Source of the DNA: Paenibacillus_T sp033239625
Lineage (GTDB): Bacteria; Bacillota; Bacilli; Paenibacillales; Paenibacillaceae
Direction: 5' to 3'
DNA length: 64,000 nt
Assembly: GCF_033239625.1 (NCBI RefSeq)
Contig: NZ_BTCK01000010.1
Span: forward strand, 62,001-126,000
Below the pieces are notes generated by a model that saw only the letters and a list, made by a program, of their open reading frames with translations, was not told where the DNA came from and did not search any database. Below are positions 7,961-16,665 of the stretch, one piece after another; within the stretch, counting starts at the first letter, position 1, and every line of letters begins with the position of its first letter. The position numbers and the translations under genes were made by a program.

Positions 7961-9082
7961 TTACTTATACTCGCTTACCAACGTACCGGATGCATCGTAA
8001 AGCTCTGCATTGTCTTCGGACTGATCATTCCAAATTGCCTTGGTAGACCAGATCAGGGTACGAGAATACTCTTCGAAATCTGTTGTAATACCACTTTTAC
8101 CTTCATTGCCGCTAGTCAAAAATACATAACAGTCCGGCCCTAAAGTAAAGCTGTCCTTAAAGGTATAGGTCTCTTTGCCATCGCTGCTTACAACCGACCA
8201 GCCCTTCAAATCTACGGTGTTTTTGTCGCTCTTGTTTCTAATCGCAACATATTCAGCCTTGCGATTGCGAGTAACAATATAAATATCCGATGGCGTCTTA
8301 GCAGGAGCCGGCTTGACTGAAGCAGGATCTGCCGGAGTCAACTTGGGATCGGCTAATATCATATTAACTAAGCCGTTACGGTCCGATTGAAAATTGATTC
8401 TTAATTCCTGAACCCCTGTAAGATCCACATCGACATTCTTTGGACTAAGGCTTGCAGAGATGCCAGAAATCGAGAGCAGTTCCTTACCATCGCCTACAAT
8501 GGTCAAGGTTCCTTCGGCTGTACCGCTAAACTTGCTCTTGCCTGCTCCGATTAGACCCGTTAACCGCGTATACTTGCCGGCAAGGTTGTAGGCAGCATTT
8601 CCCCCAGTACGGATATAAGGCGGGTACGGCATATCATGCAAATACAGGCCGATTCCATTACTATAGGTCTTGCCGTTAATCGTAAAGCTGGCTTCTGCTG
8701 CTGTGTTATGTCCACCTGTGCTCCAGTTATTGATGGCTAGCATGCCCGCCTCATCTTCTGCACGGACTGGCAGATCGGTTAACTTAATCAATTGCGGAGG
8801 CTTCTTACCCACCCAGATCGTCTTCGCCTCGCCCTCCCACGTAACTTCTTTTCCTAGTGCTTCACTCACGAAACGAAGAGGTACGTAGGTGGTCCCTTCG
8901 TAAACAAAACCTTTCGTGCCTGTTGGACTCTTCTCTACCCCATCAAACATGTAACGCAGGTTCTCAAAGTAAACCTCGATTGTGGAACTATTGGCGGCAT
9001 ATGCCGCGGCAGCGCCTGTTAGAAGTAATGTGCATACTACTCCTAATATAAATCCTCTAATTCCTGCTCCTAGATTACGCAA
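7961..9082 (-). CDS. Secreted stalk-domain / NPCBM / lamin-tail-domain protein
   Basis: A 373-residue exported protein. Signal peptide about 1-29 (ILGVVCTLLLTGAAAAYA). Residues about 35-93 are a copper-amine-oxidase-N-terminal-like stalk repeat (YVPLRFVSEALGKEV, then KTIWVGKK). Residues about 100-245 resemble an NPCBM carbohydrate-binding module (NGIGLYLHD, YTRLTGLIG, VDLTGVQELRI). Residues about 265-370 resemble a lamin-tail domain (EYVAIRNKS, VDLKGWSVVS). No catalytic domain is visible, so a role in binding cell-surface glycans is an inference. The gene has no operon partner and is divergent from a NarL-type two-component pair. Confidence 0.8.
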   Translation of the reverse strand: MRNLGAGIRGFILGVVCTLLLTGAAAAYAANSSTIEVYFENLRYMFDGVEKSPTGTKGFVYEGTTYVPLRFVSEALGKEVTWEGEAKTIWVGKKPPQLIKLTDLPVRAEDEAGMLAINNWSTGGHNTAAEASFTINGKTYSNGIGLYLHDMPYPPYIRTGGNAAYNLAGKYTRLTGLIGAGKSKFSGTAEGTLTIVGDGKELLSISGISASLSPKNVDVDLTGVQELRINFQSDRNGLVNMILADPKLTPADPASVKPAPAKTPSDIYIVTRNRKAEYVAIRNKSDKNTVDLKGWSVVSSDGKETYTFKDSFTLGPDCYVFLTSGNEGKSGITTDFEEYSRTLIWSTKAIWNDQSEDNAELYDASGTLVSEYK

Positions 9083-9234
9083 GACCCTTCATCCCTTTCT
9101 AGTCTATCGAAACTATGGAAAAACATATCAGTCTATGTTTTGAATGTAAAGCATCAAGTACAATTGTTGGAAAAAAGCTATAATGATACATAGGATTGCT
9201 AGCGCTGATCGATTTTATAGGAAAAGTGGTAGAT

Positions 9235-10410
9235 ATGAGAAAAATACTATCTTTCATGGATTGGGGAATATTCGCTCTTCGTTCCTACCATTATATTTTG
9301 TTGTTGTCCCCGTTTTTCACAAAGGTTGAGTTTTCAAACCGCACATGGGTGGACATCACCTGGTTAATGGCAGCGTTTATCGTTCCCATGGTATTCTGGT
9401 TCCCCCAACGTCGGATGAACAAAGTCTGGTTTTGTTTATTGGAGCTGTTGCTGGGCGGCTCTTATTATGTCAATACGGTCCTCCATCCAGATCTCGCTTC
9501 AAAGGCGGATTACTTATTGCCGAGTCTTACAATGGGATACTTATGGACGATACATACCCTCTGGATCATTCCCGCCGTTGCATTGATTCCTTTTACCTTC
9601 CAGTCTCATTTGAGATTGTCTTGGGAACATACCCTTGGTATCGGAACAGACAACCTTCTATTCTGCTTCATCGGCATATGGGCAAGCACCGTAGCCAATG
9701 CGTATTATCAGAAGAATGAACTGGTGGCTGAAGTGGAGGAGCAAAACAAGCTGCTCACCCACTACGCCGCTGAGATTAAGAGAATGACTCTGCTTGAAGA
9801 GCGCAACCGCATGTCCAAGGAGCTTCACGATACGCTGGGACACTCCTTTATCTCGCTCATTATGAGCCTTGATGCTTCCATTGCCCTTCTGGATCACAAA
9901 CCTGCCGAGGTCAAAGACCGGTTAATTCGTTTAAGAGCATTGGCGGAGAGCAATCTGGACGAAATGAGAAGCATTGTCCACGAGATGGGCGACGAAGAGG
10001 AAGCGAATCTTATCCAACAGGTTGAGGCGCTCGCAGCCAGTTTCCAGGAGCACACGAGAACAGTCGTGACTCTGAGTCTGCCGGGGAAAGAGCCGATGAT
10101 GCGTTTTGAAATGCGACAAACGATACTTCGAGTCATTCAGGAGTCTTTTACGAACGCGATAAAGCATGGAAAAGCATCTCATCTGCAACTGGAGCTTACG
10201 TTTTCCGAGTCCATTCTGCTATTGTCCATTCGAAATAATGGCAAACCGATTGATAATCTGGTATATGGCTTCGGTCTGACTGCCATGCAGCAACGAGTCG
10301 AGCAGCTAGGCGGCAGCCTGTTCGTGTCATCTGAAGTGGGAGCTTCCGTGACCACCGAAGTCAGGTGCGAGATTCCTCTGAAGGGAGTGATAAGGCATGG
10401 CAACAATTAA
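9235..10410 (+). CDS. NarL-type sensor histidine kinase (HisKA_3), DesK-like
   Basis: A protein of about 391 residues. Five or six membrane helices fill the first 165 residues, then a coiled-coil linker leads to a HisKA_3 domain with the phosphorylated His in LLEERNRMSKELHDTLGH and a short HATPase (VIQESFTNAIKH, then NGKPIDNLVYGFGLTAM). This matches DesK-type kinases that sense membrane or envelope state. I chose the ATG at 9235; a GTG at 9226 is possible, since the AGGA at 9219-9222 is poorly spaced for either. The stop overlaps the downstream response regulator by 14 bases, so both are translated from one transcript. Confidence 0.85.
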   Translation: MRKILSFMDWGIFALRSYHYILLLSPFFTKVEFSNRTWVDITWLMAAFIVPMVFWFPQRRMNKVWFCLLELLLGGSYYVNTVLHPDLASKADYLLPSLTMGYLWTIHTLWIIPAVALIPFTFQSHLRLSWEHTLGIGTDNLLFCFIGIWASTVANAYYQKNELVAEVEEQNKLLTHYAAEIKRMTLLEERNRMSKELHDTLGHSFISLIMSLDASIALLDHKPAEVKDRLIRLRALAESNLDEMRSIVHEMGDEEEANLIQQVEALAASFQEHTRTVVTLSLPGKEPMMRFEMRQTILRVIQESFTNAIKHGKASHLQLELTFSESILLLSIRNNGKPIDNLVYGFGLTAMQQRVEQLGGSLFVSSEVGASVTTEVRCEIPLKGVIRHGNN

Positions 10411-11041
10411 AGTGCTGCTTGCCGATGATCAGGAATTGATTCTGGAGAGTCTTCGCATCGTATTATCCATGGAAGAAGATTTGGAAATCGTCGGGGTATC
10501 CAAGAATGGCGAGGAAGCAGTCAGACATTGTGAGCAGTTTCAGCCGGATATTGTGTTGATGGATATCAATATGCCGGTGATGGACGGCGTTGCCGCAACA
10601 GCACAGATTAAAGAGCGGATGCCTGTAACGAAAGTGATTATACTGACCTCCTACCGGGAAGTAGACTATGTGCTGGCGGCGTTAAGCCATGGCGCAGAAG
10701 GTTATTTGCTCAAGGCCATCCATCCTAGGGAATTGGCTGCGGGCATAAGGGTGGTTCACGCGGGTGGGACTTTAATCACACAGGAGATGGCAAGTAAAAT
10801 GATTAAAAGCATGAACCAGACCTCCGCCCCGAAAAGCAATGAATACGGGCTCAGTACGCGCGAGATTGAGGTGCTGCATAAGCTGGCCTCAGGCATGCGC
10901 AACCAAGACATCGCCGAGGCGTTGTTTCTTAGTGAAGGAACGGTTAAGAATTACATTTCAGCGATTTATTCGAAGCTGAATGTGAGCGGAAGGCGTGAAG
11001 CGACCCGTAAGGCCCGAGATTCAGGAATCTTAGATCACTAA
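10397..11041 (+). CDS. NarL/FixJ-family response regulator
   Basis: A 214-residue partner of the upstream kinase. Receiver domain about 5-120 with acidic pair at 10-11, phosphorylated Asp56 in VLMDINMP, and Lys in YLLKA. LuxR-type helix-turn-helix at about 148-205 (LSTREIEVLHKLASG, EGTVKNYISAIYSKL). The gene overlaps the kinase and is followed by a terminator, so the two form a closed pair. A likely target is the protease gene immediately downstream, which has its own leader; that link is inferred from position only. Confidence 0.92.
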   Translation: MATIKVLLADDQELILESLRIVLSMEEDLEIVGVSKNGEEAVRHCEQFQPDIVLMDINMPVMDGVAATAQIKERMPVTKVIILTSYREVDYVLAALSHGAEGYLLKAIHPRELAAGIRVVHAGGTLITQEMASKMIKSMNQTSAPKSNEYGLSTREIEVLHKLASGMRNQDIAEALFLSEGTVKNYISAIYSKLNVSGRREATRKARDSGILDH

Positions 11042-11057
11042 GAGGCCATTAGCCATA

Positions 11058-11087
11058 AAGCCAGCATCTTATTATAGTTGCTGGCTT
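11058..11087 (+). terminator. Rho-independent terminator after the NarL-type regulator
   Basis: Perfect 9-bp stem AAGCCAGCA with TGCTGGCTT, 12-base loop, then ATTTG. It lies 16 bases after the stop codon. Confidence 0.75.
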
Positions 11088-11198
11088 ATTTGCGTAAGTC
11101 TATGACCAAATACTGACCAAAGCGCACTTTCTCTTTATGACTTTTTTTCCCTACACTTATCCTCATACAAATGTGAAATAGAGGAGCTGAAACAAGAC

Positions 11199-12068
11199 AT
11201 GAAGAACAGGCTTATGGAGAAGCAGCACAATAGCGGGAAATTAAGCAGATGGGGTTCATTTTGGCGCTTGCCAATCGTTTGGCTGATTACGGGTGCCATC
11301 GGTATTATTCTGGCGGATTCGATATTCCGGACGCTTGCAGATCAAGCAGAGGCAATTGGTTCTCTACTCATTACACTTGCAGAGGGCTTTATTGTCATCA
11401 TGGTCTACAAGCTTACAATGAAATACCTAGCTCGCCGGTCAACTCCTGAGTTGCCAATACAACGCGCAGGAGTTGAAGCTGGGTTGGGACTGCTATTAGG
11501 GATACTCTTTATCCTAGTGTCCACTTTTATTATTGTTGCTGCGGGCGGTTACTCCCTTCACTGGGCGGGTGCTGCAGATATGGGTTCTGTTCTGTTACCC
11601 TCCATTGTGTCAGCCATAGGCGCGGCCATCGTCGAGGAGCTTATCTTTCGCGGACTTATGTTTCAAGCCATTCACAAGTGGGGTGGTCAATGGCTTGCAC
11701 TCGCTGTGACCTCATTATTCTTCGGAGTTGCCCATCTTGGGAATACAGGGTCAACACTATGGAGTGGCTTTGCAATAACCATTGAAGCAGGTGTTCTGCT
11801 CGGAGCCGCATTCTTATGGCGGCGAAACCTGTGGTTTGCCATGGGGCTTCATTTTGGCTGGAATGCACTAGAAGGCTTGCTCGGCATTCCTGTTTCTGGA
11901 CATATAACACCCGGTCTCTATTCTGTGAAAGTGAACGGTTCTGCACTTCTTACAGGGGGAGAGTTTGGTCTTGAGGGCTCTATTGTTCCGGTTGTGATCA
12001 GCCTTATGATTGCCATTCCCATGCTGATTAGTGCTGCACGAAATCGGGCACCGCTAGGAAATCGCTGA
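11199..12068 (+). CDS. CPBP-family intramembrane metalloprotease
   Basis: A 289-residue membrane protein with about eight helices. The CPBP (CAAX protease and bacteriocin-processing) motifs are all present: EELIFRG at 147-152 region with Glu146 and Glu147 followed by Arg151, FFGVAHLGN about 30 residues later, and MGLHFGWNAL near 219. These residues bind the catalytic metal. Members cleave prenylated or membrane peptides, or give immunity to bacteriocins; which applies here is unknown. GAGGAG lies 12 bases before the ATG. The short upstream region contains two copies of TGACCAAA 11 bases apart. Confidence 0.85.
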   Translation: MKNRLMEKQHNSGKLSRWGSFWRLPIVWLITGAIGIILADSIFRTLADQAEAIGSLLITLAEGFIVIMVYKLTMKYLARRSTPELPIQRAGVEAGLGLLLGILFILVSTFIIVAAGGYSLHWAGAADMGSVLLPSIVSAIGAAIVEELIFRGLMFQAIHKWGGQWLALAVTSLFFGVAHLGNTGSTLWSGFAITIEAGVLLGAAFLWRRNLWFAMGLHFGWNALEGLLGIPVSGHITPGLYSVKVNGSALLTGGEFGLEGSIVPVVISLMIAIPMLISAARNRAPLGNR

Positions 12069-12108
12069 ACGCCGGTTCATGCTTTGGGCGGTATAGATTA
12101 ATGAATAA

Positions 12109-12128
12109 AGGGCTGCCTTGGCAGCCCT
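12109..12128. terminator. Terminator after the CPBP protease gene
   Basis: Perfect 9-bp stem AGGGCTGCC with GGCAGCCCT and a 2-base loop, followed by CTCGTT. It may also end the leftward hrtA transcript on the other side (TTTATTCATT after the stem). Confidence 0.7.
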
Positions 12129-12170
12129 CTCGTTGATCTATCGTACCCAATCTTCGACTTAACCTTCGGT

Positions 12171-12851
12171 TTATGATTTCTCAATCAGACGACCGTTCTC
12201 CAAGTAAAGAACACGATCACATAGCGGCAGCACCCGTTCGTCATGCGTAACCATAACGGCACTCTTTCCTCGTTCCTTAGCTTCTCCCGCAATCATCCGT
12301 ACGACGTCCATTCCTCTAGAGGCATCTAGACTTGCCGTCGGTTCGTCCGCTAATAGTACGGCCGGATCATTCATAAGCGCTCTTGCGATTGCGACGCGCT
12401 GACGCTCACCGCCTGACAGTTTATCGGGATAGGCACTGCCGCGGTGGTCTAAGCCCAGCTTATGAAGCAGCTCCCTAATCCGTTTATTCGCCTTCACTTT
12501 GTTCATGCTCCCCAGCTTGGCGACCAGCATCAACTGTTCTTCCACCTTCAAGTACGGAATTAAGTTGGCGCTTTGAAAAATAAATCCGATCTTAGTCAGC
12601 CGCATATCGGACAACGCTTGCTTCTCTTTACCGACGACCGGTTCTCCATCTAGCAGTACGCCGCCGCTTGTCGGCTCTAGGAGCGCGCCCGCTATCGAAA
12701 GGAACGTGCTCTTGCCGGATCCGGAGGGCCCCATAACAGCGACAAATTCCCCTTCCGATACTTGCAAGCTTAAATGATCGAGCACCGTTCGCTGCATGCC
12801 GCCATCCTCGAATGTGTGCGTAATATTGTCCAGCACCAATCTGTGTCTCAT
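12171..12851 (-). CDS. hrtA: HrtA-like ABC transporter ATP-binding protein (haem efflux)
   Basis: A 226-residue ABC ATPase of the MacB/LolD type. Walker A GPSGSGKST at about 41-49, signature LSGGERQRVAIARAL, Walker B VLLADEPTASLD, and the H-loop VTHDE. It drives the adjacent FtsX-like permease. Length, partner and the upstream two-component pair match Staphylococcus HrtA, which removes toxic haem from the membrane. The start overlaps the stop of the permease by 4 bases (ATGA). Assignment to haem rests on the whole four-gene unit; a related peptide-stress exporter is the main alternative. Confidence 0.8.
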   Translation of the reverse strand: MRHRLVLDNITHTFEDGGMQRTVLDHLSLQVSEGEFVAVMGPSGSGKSTFLSIAGALLEPTSGGVLLDGEPVVGKEKQALSDMRLTKIGFIFQSANLIPYLKVEEQLMLVAKLGSMNKVKANKRIRELLHKLGLDHRGSAYPDKLSGGERQRVAIARALMNDPAVLLADEPTASLDASRGMDVVRMIAGEAKERGKSAVMVTHDERVLPLCDRVLYLENGRLIEKS

Positions 12852-13975
12852 GCCGCACTCCTCCCAATCGCATCCAGCGCATCTATTCGGGTTACTTTCC
12901 AGATGGAAAGCAATGATCCGGCTAGCGACATCGCAATAAAGGCGCCGCTAGTATACACCAGCGTAGAGGGTTGAAGTTGAAACGGCATTCCAGCAGGCAG
13001 GACAGCTTCGACCGCTTGAATAAGCAGCATACTGACGATAAGACTCCCTGTCGATAATAACAACACTTGAAAGGTAACGCTTCTTATTAGGTAAGCCGTC
13101 CTTGTGCCAATGGCCTTCAAAATGCCGAACTGACTGCTCTTCTGGATCGTGATGACATAGAAAAACACCGCTAGGACAAAGGAAGAGATGATAAACAAGA
13201 AAACGATCATCATCCAAAGCGAACCCTGTTCCTCCTTGTACCCAGGGATAGCCGAAACAGCCTCTGCTTTGGTAACGATCTCTGAATCCGGGAAGGCTGT
13301 AACAAGCTGCTCTACTTGATGCTTATTTGCTTTAAGGGCAATCGCATTATAGATCTTGTCCTCTCCGGCTCCCTCTGTGCCTGACCGTGTAATTGTTTTC
13401 GCCTGAAGTTGCTGCCAGTCATGCAGATTCAGCAGAATCACTGGCGAGTGGCTGAACGATTCATGACTGACAAAACCGCTAACCGTCCATTTTAAGCCGG
13501 AAGCCTGATCAACCAGTATCGTGCCGAGACCAACTCCCGAATCCTTCAGCTTGCGATCTACAACCACTTGCCCGGTAGCACTCGACGTGATTGCTGCGCC
13601 TTCGGTCGCCTTCGGCATCAACCAACCTCCCGGATCCATGCCAAAAAGGGTCACGTCCAGCTTGGCAGTCGTCCCTTCCGTCATCACGGTGGTCATCCTG
13701 ATGCTAAGCGGCTGCACGTTCTCTTGTCCTGCAATAGAGGCTGCTTGTACCGCTGCTTCTTTGCTGAGTTGTGAACGGGTGAAGCGATGATTCGAATCCT
13801 TCTCCATCATAAAATGCGTAGCGTCCATATTCTGAATCGATGCCCCGTTATCATAAGCGAGCCCTTGCGCAAGTCCGGTAACGAACAGAACCAGGAAAGC
13901 GACTAGCAGCATAATGATTGCAATCAGCGAATAACGAACTTTAGCAAATCTCATTTCTCGAATAGCCAGATACAT
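12848..13975 (-). CDS. hrtB: HrtB-like FtsX-family ABC permease (haem efflux)
   Basis: A 375-residue permease with one N-terminal membrane helix (about 16-38), a large extracytoplasmic region (about 40-245) and three C-terminal helices forming the FtsX domain (VFFYVITIQ, then FGILKAIGTRTAYLI). This four-helix layout is that of HrtB, and the N-terminal ends LVLFVTGLAQGLAYDNG read like it. GAGGAGGGAAG precedes the ATG at 13975. The promoter region between it and hssS holds an 11-bp-period direct repeat suitable for the adjacent HssR-like regulator. Confidence 0.8.
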   Translation of the reverse strand: MYLAIREMRFAKVRYSLIAIIMLLVAFLVLFVTGLAQGLAYDNGASIQNMDATHFMMEKDSNHRFTRSQLSKEAAVQAASIAGQENVQPLSIRMTTVMTEGTTAKLDVTLFGMDPGGWLMPKATEGAAITSSATGQVVVDRKLKDSGVGLGTILVDQASGLKWTVSGFVSHESFSHSPVILLNLHDWQQLQAKTITRSGTEGAGEDKIYNAIALKANKHQVEQLVTAFPDSEIVTKAEAVSAIPGYKEEQGSLWMMIVFLFIISSFVLAVFFYVITIQKSSQFGILKAIGTRTAYLIRSVTFQVLLLSTGSLIVSMLLIQAVEAVLPAGMPFQLQPSTLVYTSGAFIAMSLAGSLLSIWKVTRIDALDAIGRSAA

Positions 13976-14016
13976 TGTGCTTCCCTCCTCTTGGATGACT
14001 CCAGTGTAGGAAGCGA

Positions 14017-14038
14017 ATATAAATGGCGCATAAATAAC
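14017..14038 (-). promoter_or_regulatory. Candidate HssR-type direct-repeat operator upstream of hrtB
   Basis: On the minus strand two adjacent 11-bp units read GTTATTTATGC and GCCATTTATAT, sharing ATTTAT with an 11-bp step. Staphylococcal HssR binds a direct repeat of similar A/T-rich units, also with an 11-bp step, in front of hrtAB. Position directly between hssS and hrtB supports this role. The exact bases differ from the staphylococcal site. Confidence 0.5.
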
Positions 14039-14041
14039 AAA

Positions 14042-15421
14042 TTACAATTTGGGAAGCGTCACCGTAAAGCTGGTGCCTGCCCCTGGCGCGCTGCTCACTT
14101 CGATCGTTCCCTCGTGCAGTTGCACAACTCTCTTCACAATGGCCAGTCCTAAGCCCGTTCGACCCGAATCACGTTCCCGTGCGCGATCGACACGGTAGAA
14201 GCGATCGAATAGATAAGGCAAATGCTCCGGTGCTATCCCTTCTCCCGAATCCGAAATAACGACCCGTATATGCGACGGCATCTCCTCTGCATACACTTCG
14301 ATGCTTCGGCCCGAAGGAATATGGTTCACCGCATTGCTGAGCAAATTGGTCCATACTTGCATAAGAAGCACTTGATCGCCGTGAACCGAGATGGTTTCCG
14401 GAACGGATAGCTTTAGCAGCAGATTGTTCTCTTCCAGCTGCCATTGCAGCATTTCTACGGCTTGACGGACATCGCTGCGTAAGGAGAACTTCTTCTTGTT
14501 CAGCGCCTCTTCTCCCTGTTCTAGCGAAGAGAGCAGCAGAAGCTGTTTGCTCAGCATGGAGAGGTGGCGGCTCTCCGCTTCCACAATCGAGGCATATTGG
14601 AGGCGTTCCTCTTGCGACAAATCGACTTGCGACAATACCTTAGCGAATCCCTGAATGGAAGTAAGCGGCGACTGGATTTCATGCGATACATTGGACACAA
14701 ACTGCTGGCGTGCCGTATCGACCCGCTCCAGTTCTCGGCTCATCGTCATGAAATGCTCGGCTAGTTGACCAATCTCATCCCGTCTTCCCGTCGTTAGCCG
14801 AAGATTATAGTTTCCCTGCGCCAGACGTTTGGTCGCTTCGGTCAATCGGGTTATCGGCTTGACGATATAACGAGTACTGACCAAGAAGAGCACGATGCTA
14901 ATAACGATCGTCAACAATCCGATCAATGCAAAGAAGGTGCGGAGCTCGCCGAACTGCAGCAGTACATCCGGCCGCATGAATAAGGCGAACGTTTTCCCGG
15001 ATGCATGGACGGGTACGCCTACCGTATTGCTTAAACGATTCTCGAAGAAGCCGGTAATGAATGGCTTATTCGGATATTGCGCCACACCGTGATAGATGCT
15101 GCCGTCAAGAACGAGCTTGATATCACTCTTGTCTAGATCTTGCCCCCGGAAGCTGCTCCCGTAGAAGTGCGATTCCGCTTGTCCATCCGTCACATATATT
15201 TCGTACCCCAGAGCGGCTGCATTGCGAAGATAGGGTTCCATACCTGAAGGATCGAATTCAATAAAACTCTTCATATTCTCGGCAATGGATACAAGCTTCT
15301 CGTCGTTATACGGTTTGAGCTTCATGTGATAGTAAATGTTGGAGGCGAGGAACCCCAGCATGCTGCTAATGAAGATGACCGCTAACGTGATTAGAATGAC
15401 GCGATAGTACAAACTTTTCAT
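14042..15421 (-). CDS. hssS: HssS-like haem-responsive sensor histidine kinase
   Basis: A 459-residue kinase. Membrane helix about 7-28, extracytoplasmic sensor about 29-165, second helix about 167-187, HAMP (RYIVKPITRLTEATKRL onward, 190-240), HisKA with His in FVSNVSHEIQSPLTS, HATPase with N-box WTNLLSNAVNH, G1 DSGEGIAPEHL and G2 GRTGLGLAI. Size and layout equal HssS of Staphylococcus. The start overlaps the hssR stop by 4 bases. Co-location with an HrtAB-type pump gives the haem assignment; the ligand itself is not evident from sequence. Confidence 0.8.
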   Translation of the reverse strand: MKSLYYRVILITLAVIFISSMLGFLASNIYYHMKLKPYNDEKLVSIAENMKSFIEFDPSGMEPYLRNAAALGYEIYVTDGQAESHFYGSSFRGQDLDKSDIKLVLDGSIYHGVAQYPNKPFITGFFENRLSNTVGVPVHASGKTFALFMRPDVLLQFGELRTFFALIGLLTIVISIVLFLVSTRYIVKPITRLTEATKRLAQGNYNLRLTTGRRDEIGQLAEHFMTMSRELERVDTARQQFVSNVSHEIQSPLTSIQGFAKVLSQVDLSQEERLQYASIVEAESRHLSMLSKQLLLLSSLEQGEEALNKKKFSLRSDVRQAVEMLQWQLEENNLLLKLSVPETISVHGDQVLLMQVWTNLLSNAVNHIPSGRSIEVYAEEMPSHIRVVISDSGEGIAPEHLPYLFDRFYRVDRARERDSGRTGLGLAIVKRVVQLHEGTIEVSSAPGAGTSFTVTLPKL

Positions 15422-16095
15422 TTGTCCCTCACCACAATCTTGTAGCCGATGCCTCGGACCGTCTGAATAACAAAGTCGTCCGCGTAATCGGCAAAGCGCT
15501 GACGAAGTCTGTTGATATGTACATTGACCGTATTATCGTCGCCTTCATAATCCTGACCCCATACGAGACGGATCAACTCGTCACGGGAAAACAGACGTCC
15601 CGGGTACTGCGCCAATTGAGCGAGCAATTCAAACTCTTTCATCGGAAGCAAGAGAACTGATTGACCGTCGTTCACTTCTACGTTTTTGCGATCTATCGTA
15701 ATGCGATGCATCCGAATGATGTCATCGGCCACCCGATTATAGCGGCGAAACAAAGCTTTAACCCGGAAAAGCAGCTCTTCCGGCTCGAACGGCTTGGTTA
15801 CATAGTCGTCCGTTCCCTTTAGATAACCTTGTTCTTTATCCGATAGCTGATCCTTGGCCGTGAGCAAAATAATCGGAATGTCGTAATGCTGCCGTATATG
15901 TTCACACAACTCAAACCCATCCATATGAGGCATCATCACATCAATGATCGCGATATCTATAGGCGAATGCTCCATGACCTTTACCGCCTCGACCCCGTCA
16001 CGAGCCTCATGCACGCTATATCCTTCACGGGACATGACATAACGCACCAACGCTCTAATATTCGGATCGTCGTCTGCCAGCAGCAGATGGTTCAT
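15418..16095 (-). CDS. hssR: HssR-like OmpR-family response regulator
   Basis: A 225-residue regulator. Receiver domain with acidic residues at 8-10, phosphorylated Asp near 52 in IAIIDVMMP, and Lys in DDYVTKPFEPEEL; winged-helix C-terminal domain (FELLAQLAQYPGRLFSRDEL, then VNVHINRLRQRF and TVRGIGYK). The segments DQLSDKEQGYLKGTDDY and LFRRYN are close to those I recall for HssR. The ATG at 16093-16095 follows a run of six G; an upstream extension of 15 codons lacks a binding site. It is first of the unit hssR-hssS-hrtB-hrtA, all in one direction. Confidence 0.85.
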   Translation of the reverse strand: MNHLLLADDDPNIRALVRYVMSREGYSVHEARDGVEAVKVMEHSPIDIAIIDVMMPHMDGFELCEHIRQHYDIPIILLTAKDQLSDKEQGYLKGTDDYVTKPFEPEELLFRVKALFRRYNRVADDIIRMHRITIDRKNVEVNDGQSVLLLPMKEFELLAQLAQYPGRLFSRDELIRLVWGQDYEGDDNTVNVHINRLRQRFADYADDFVIQTVRGIGYKIVVRDK

Positions 16096-16157
16096 ATTAA
16101 CCCCCCAGTCTCGGAATTTTGATCCAGTGCATCCCTTCAAGCATCAACGCCCGCGAT

Positions 16158-16520
16158 TTAGGCAGCAGCGACACCCCTAATCCGAAGATTGGCTAGCCGC
16201 ACGTTGAACATTGGATCGGCGGGAGCGGAAGCAATACCTCGAATTCGGCGCCGCCTTCCCTTCGATTGCGAACCTCTATCCTGCCTCCGTGTGCCATTCG
16301 ATGAATCCCCCTGATAAAACCGTTCGAACACCTCAATGCCACTCATCCCGGGCAGCATCCAGTCAAGCAAGACGATCTCCGGCTTCTCGGCGCGGGTTGT
16401 GTAGATCGCCGTCCGCCCGTCCGAAGCGATCAAGATCCGAAATCCCTCTTGCTCCAGAAACCCCCTCATCGTATTCCGCATATTCTGTTCATCTTCCACA
16501 ATCAGAATTGTCGACATCAT
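16158..16520 (-). pseudogene. Collapsed two-component remnant (receiver N-terminus joined to a kinase C-terminus)
   Basis: The first 55 residues are a good receiver start (ILIVEDEQNMRNTMRGFL, then EIVLLDWMLPGMSGIE). They run straight into VFERFYQG, which is the F-box of a histidine kinase ATPase domain rather than receiver sequence. After a frame change at about 16300 the other frame reads MAHGGRIEVRNRREGGAEF and LLPLPP, the last segment of a kinase, ending at TAG 16193-16195. So a response regulator and its kinase partner were fused by an internal deletion and frameshift. No working product is expected. Confidence 0.75.
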
Positions 16521-16665
16521 ATCGTATCCCCTAAACGATTTTCACCATTATAGCATGAACATCGATGATCAGACGGCGGCATAAAAACAACAGATCGTCT
16601 CCAAATGTTCTACACATCTATCGCTTATAGTTACAACTAATCAACACACTTAAGGAGGAAAATAC

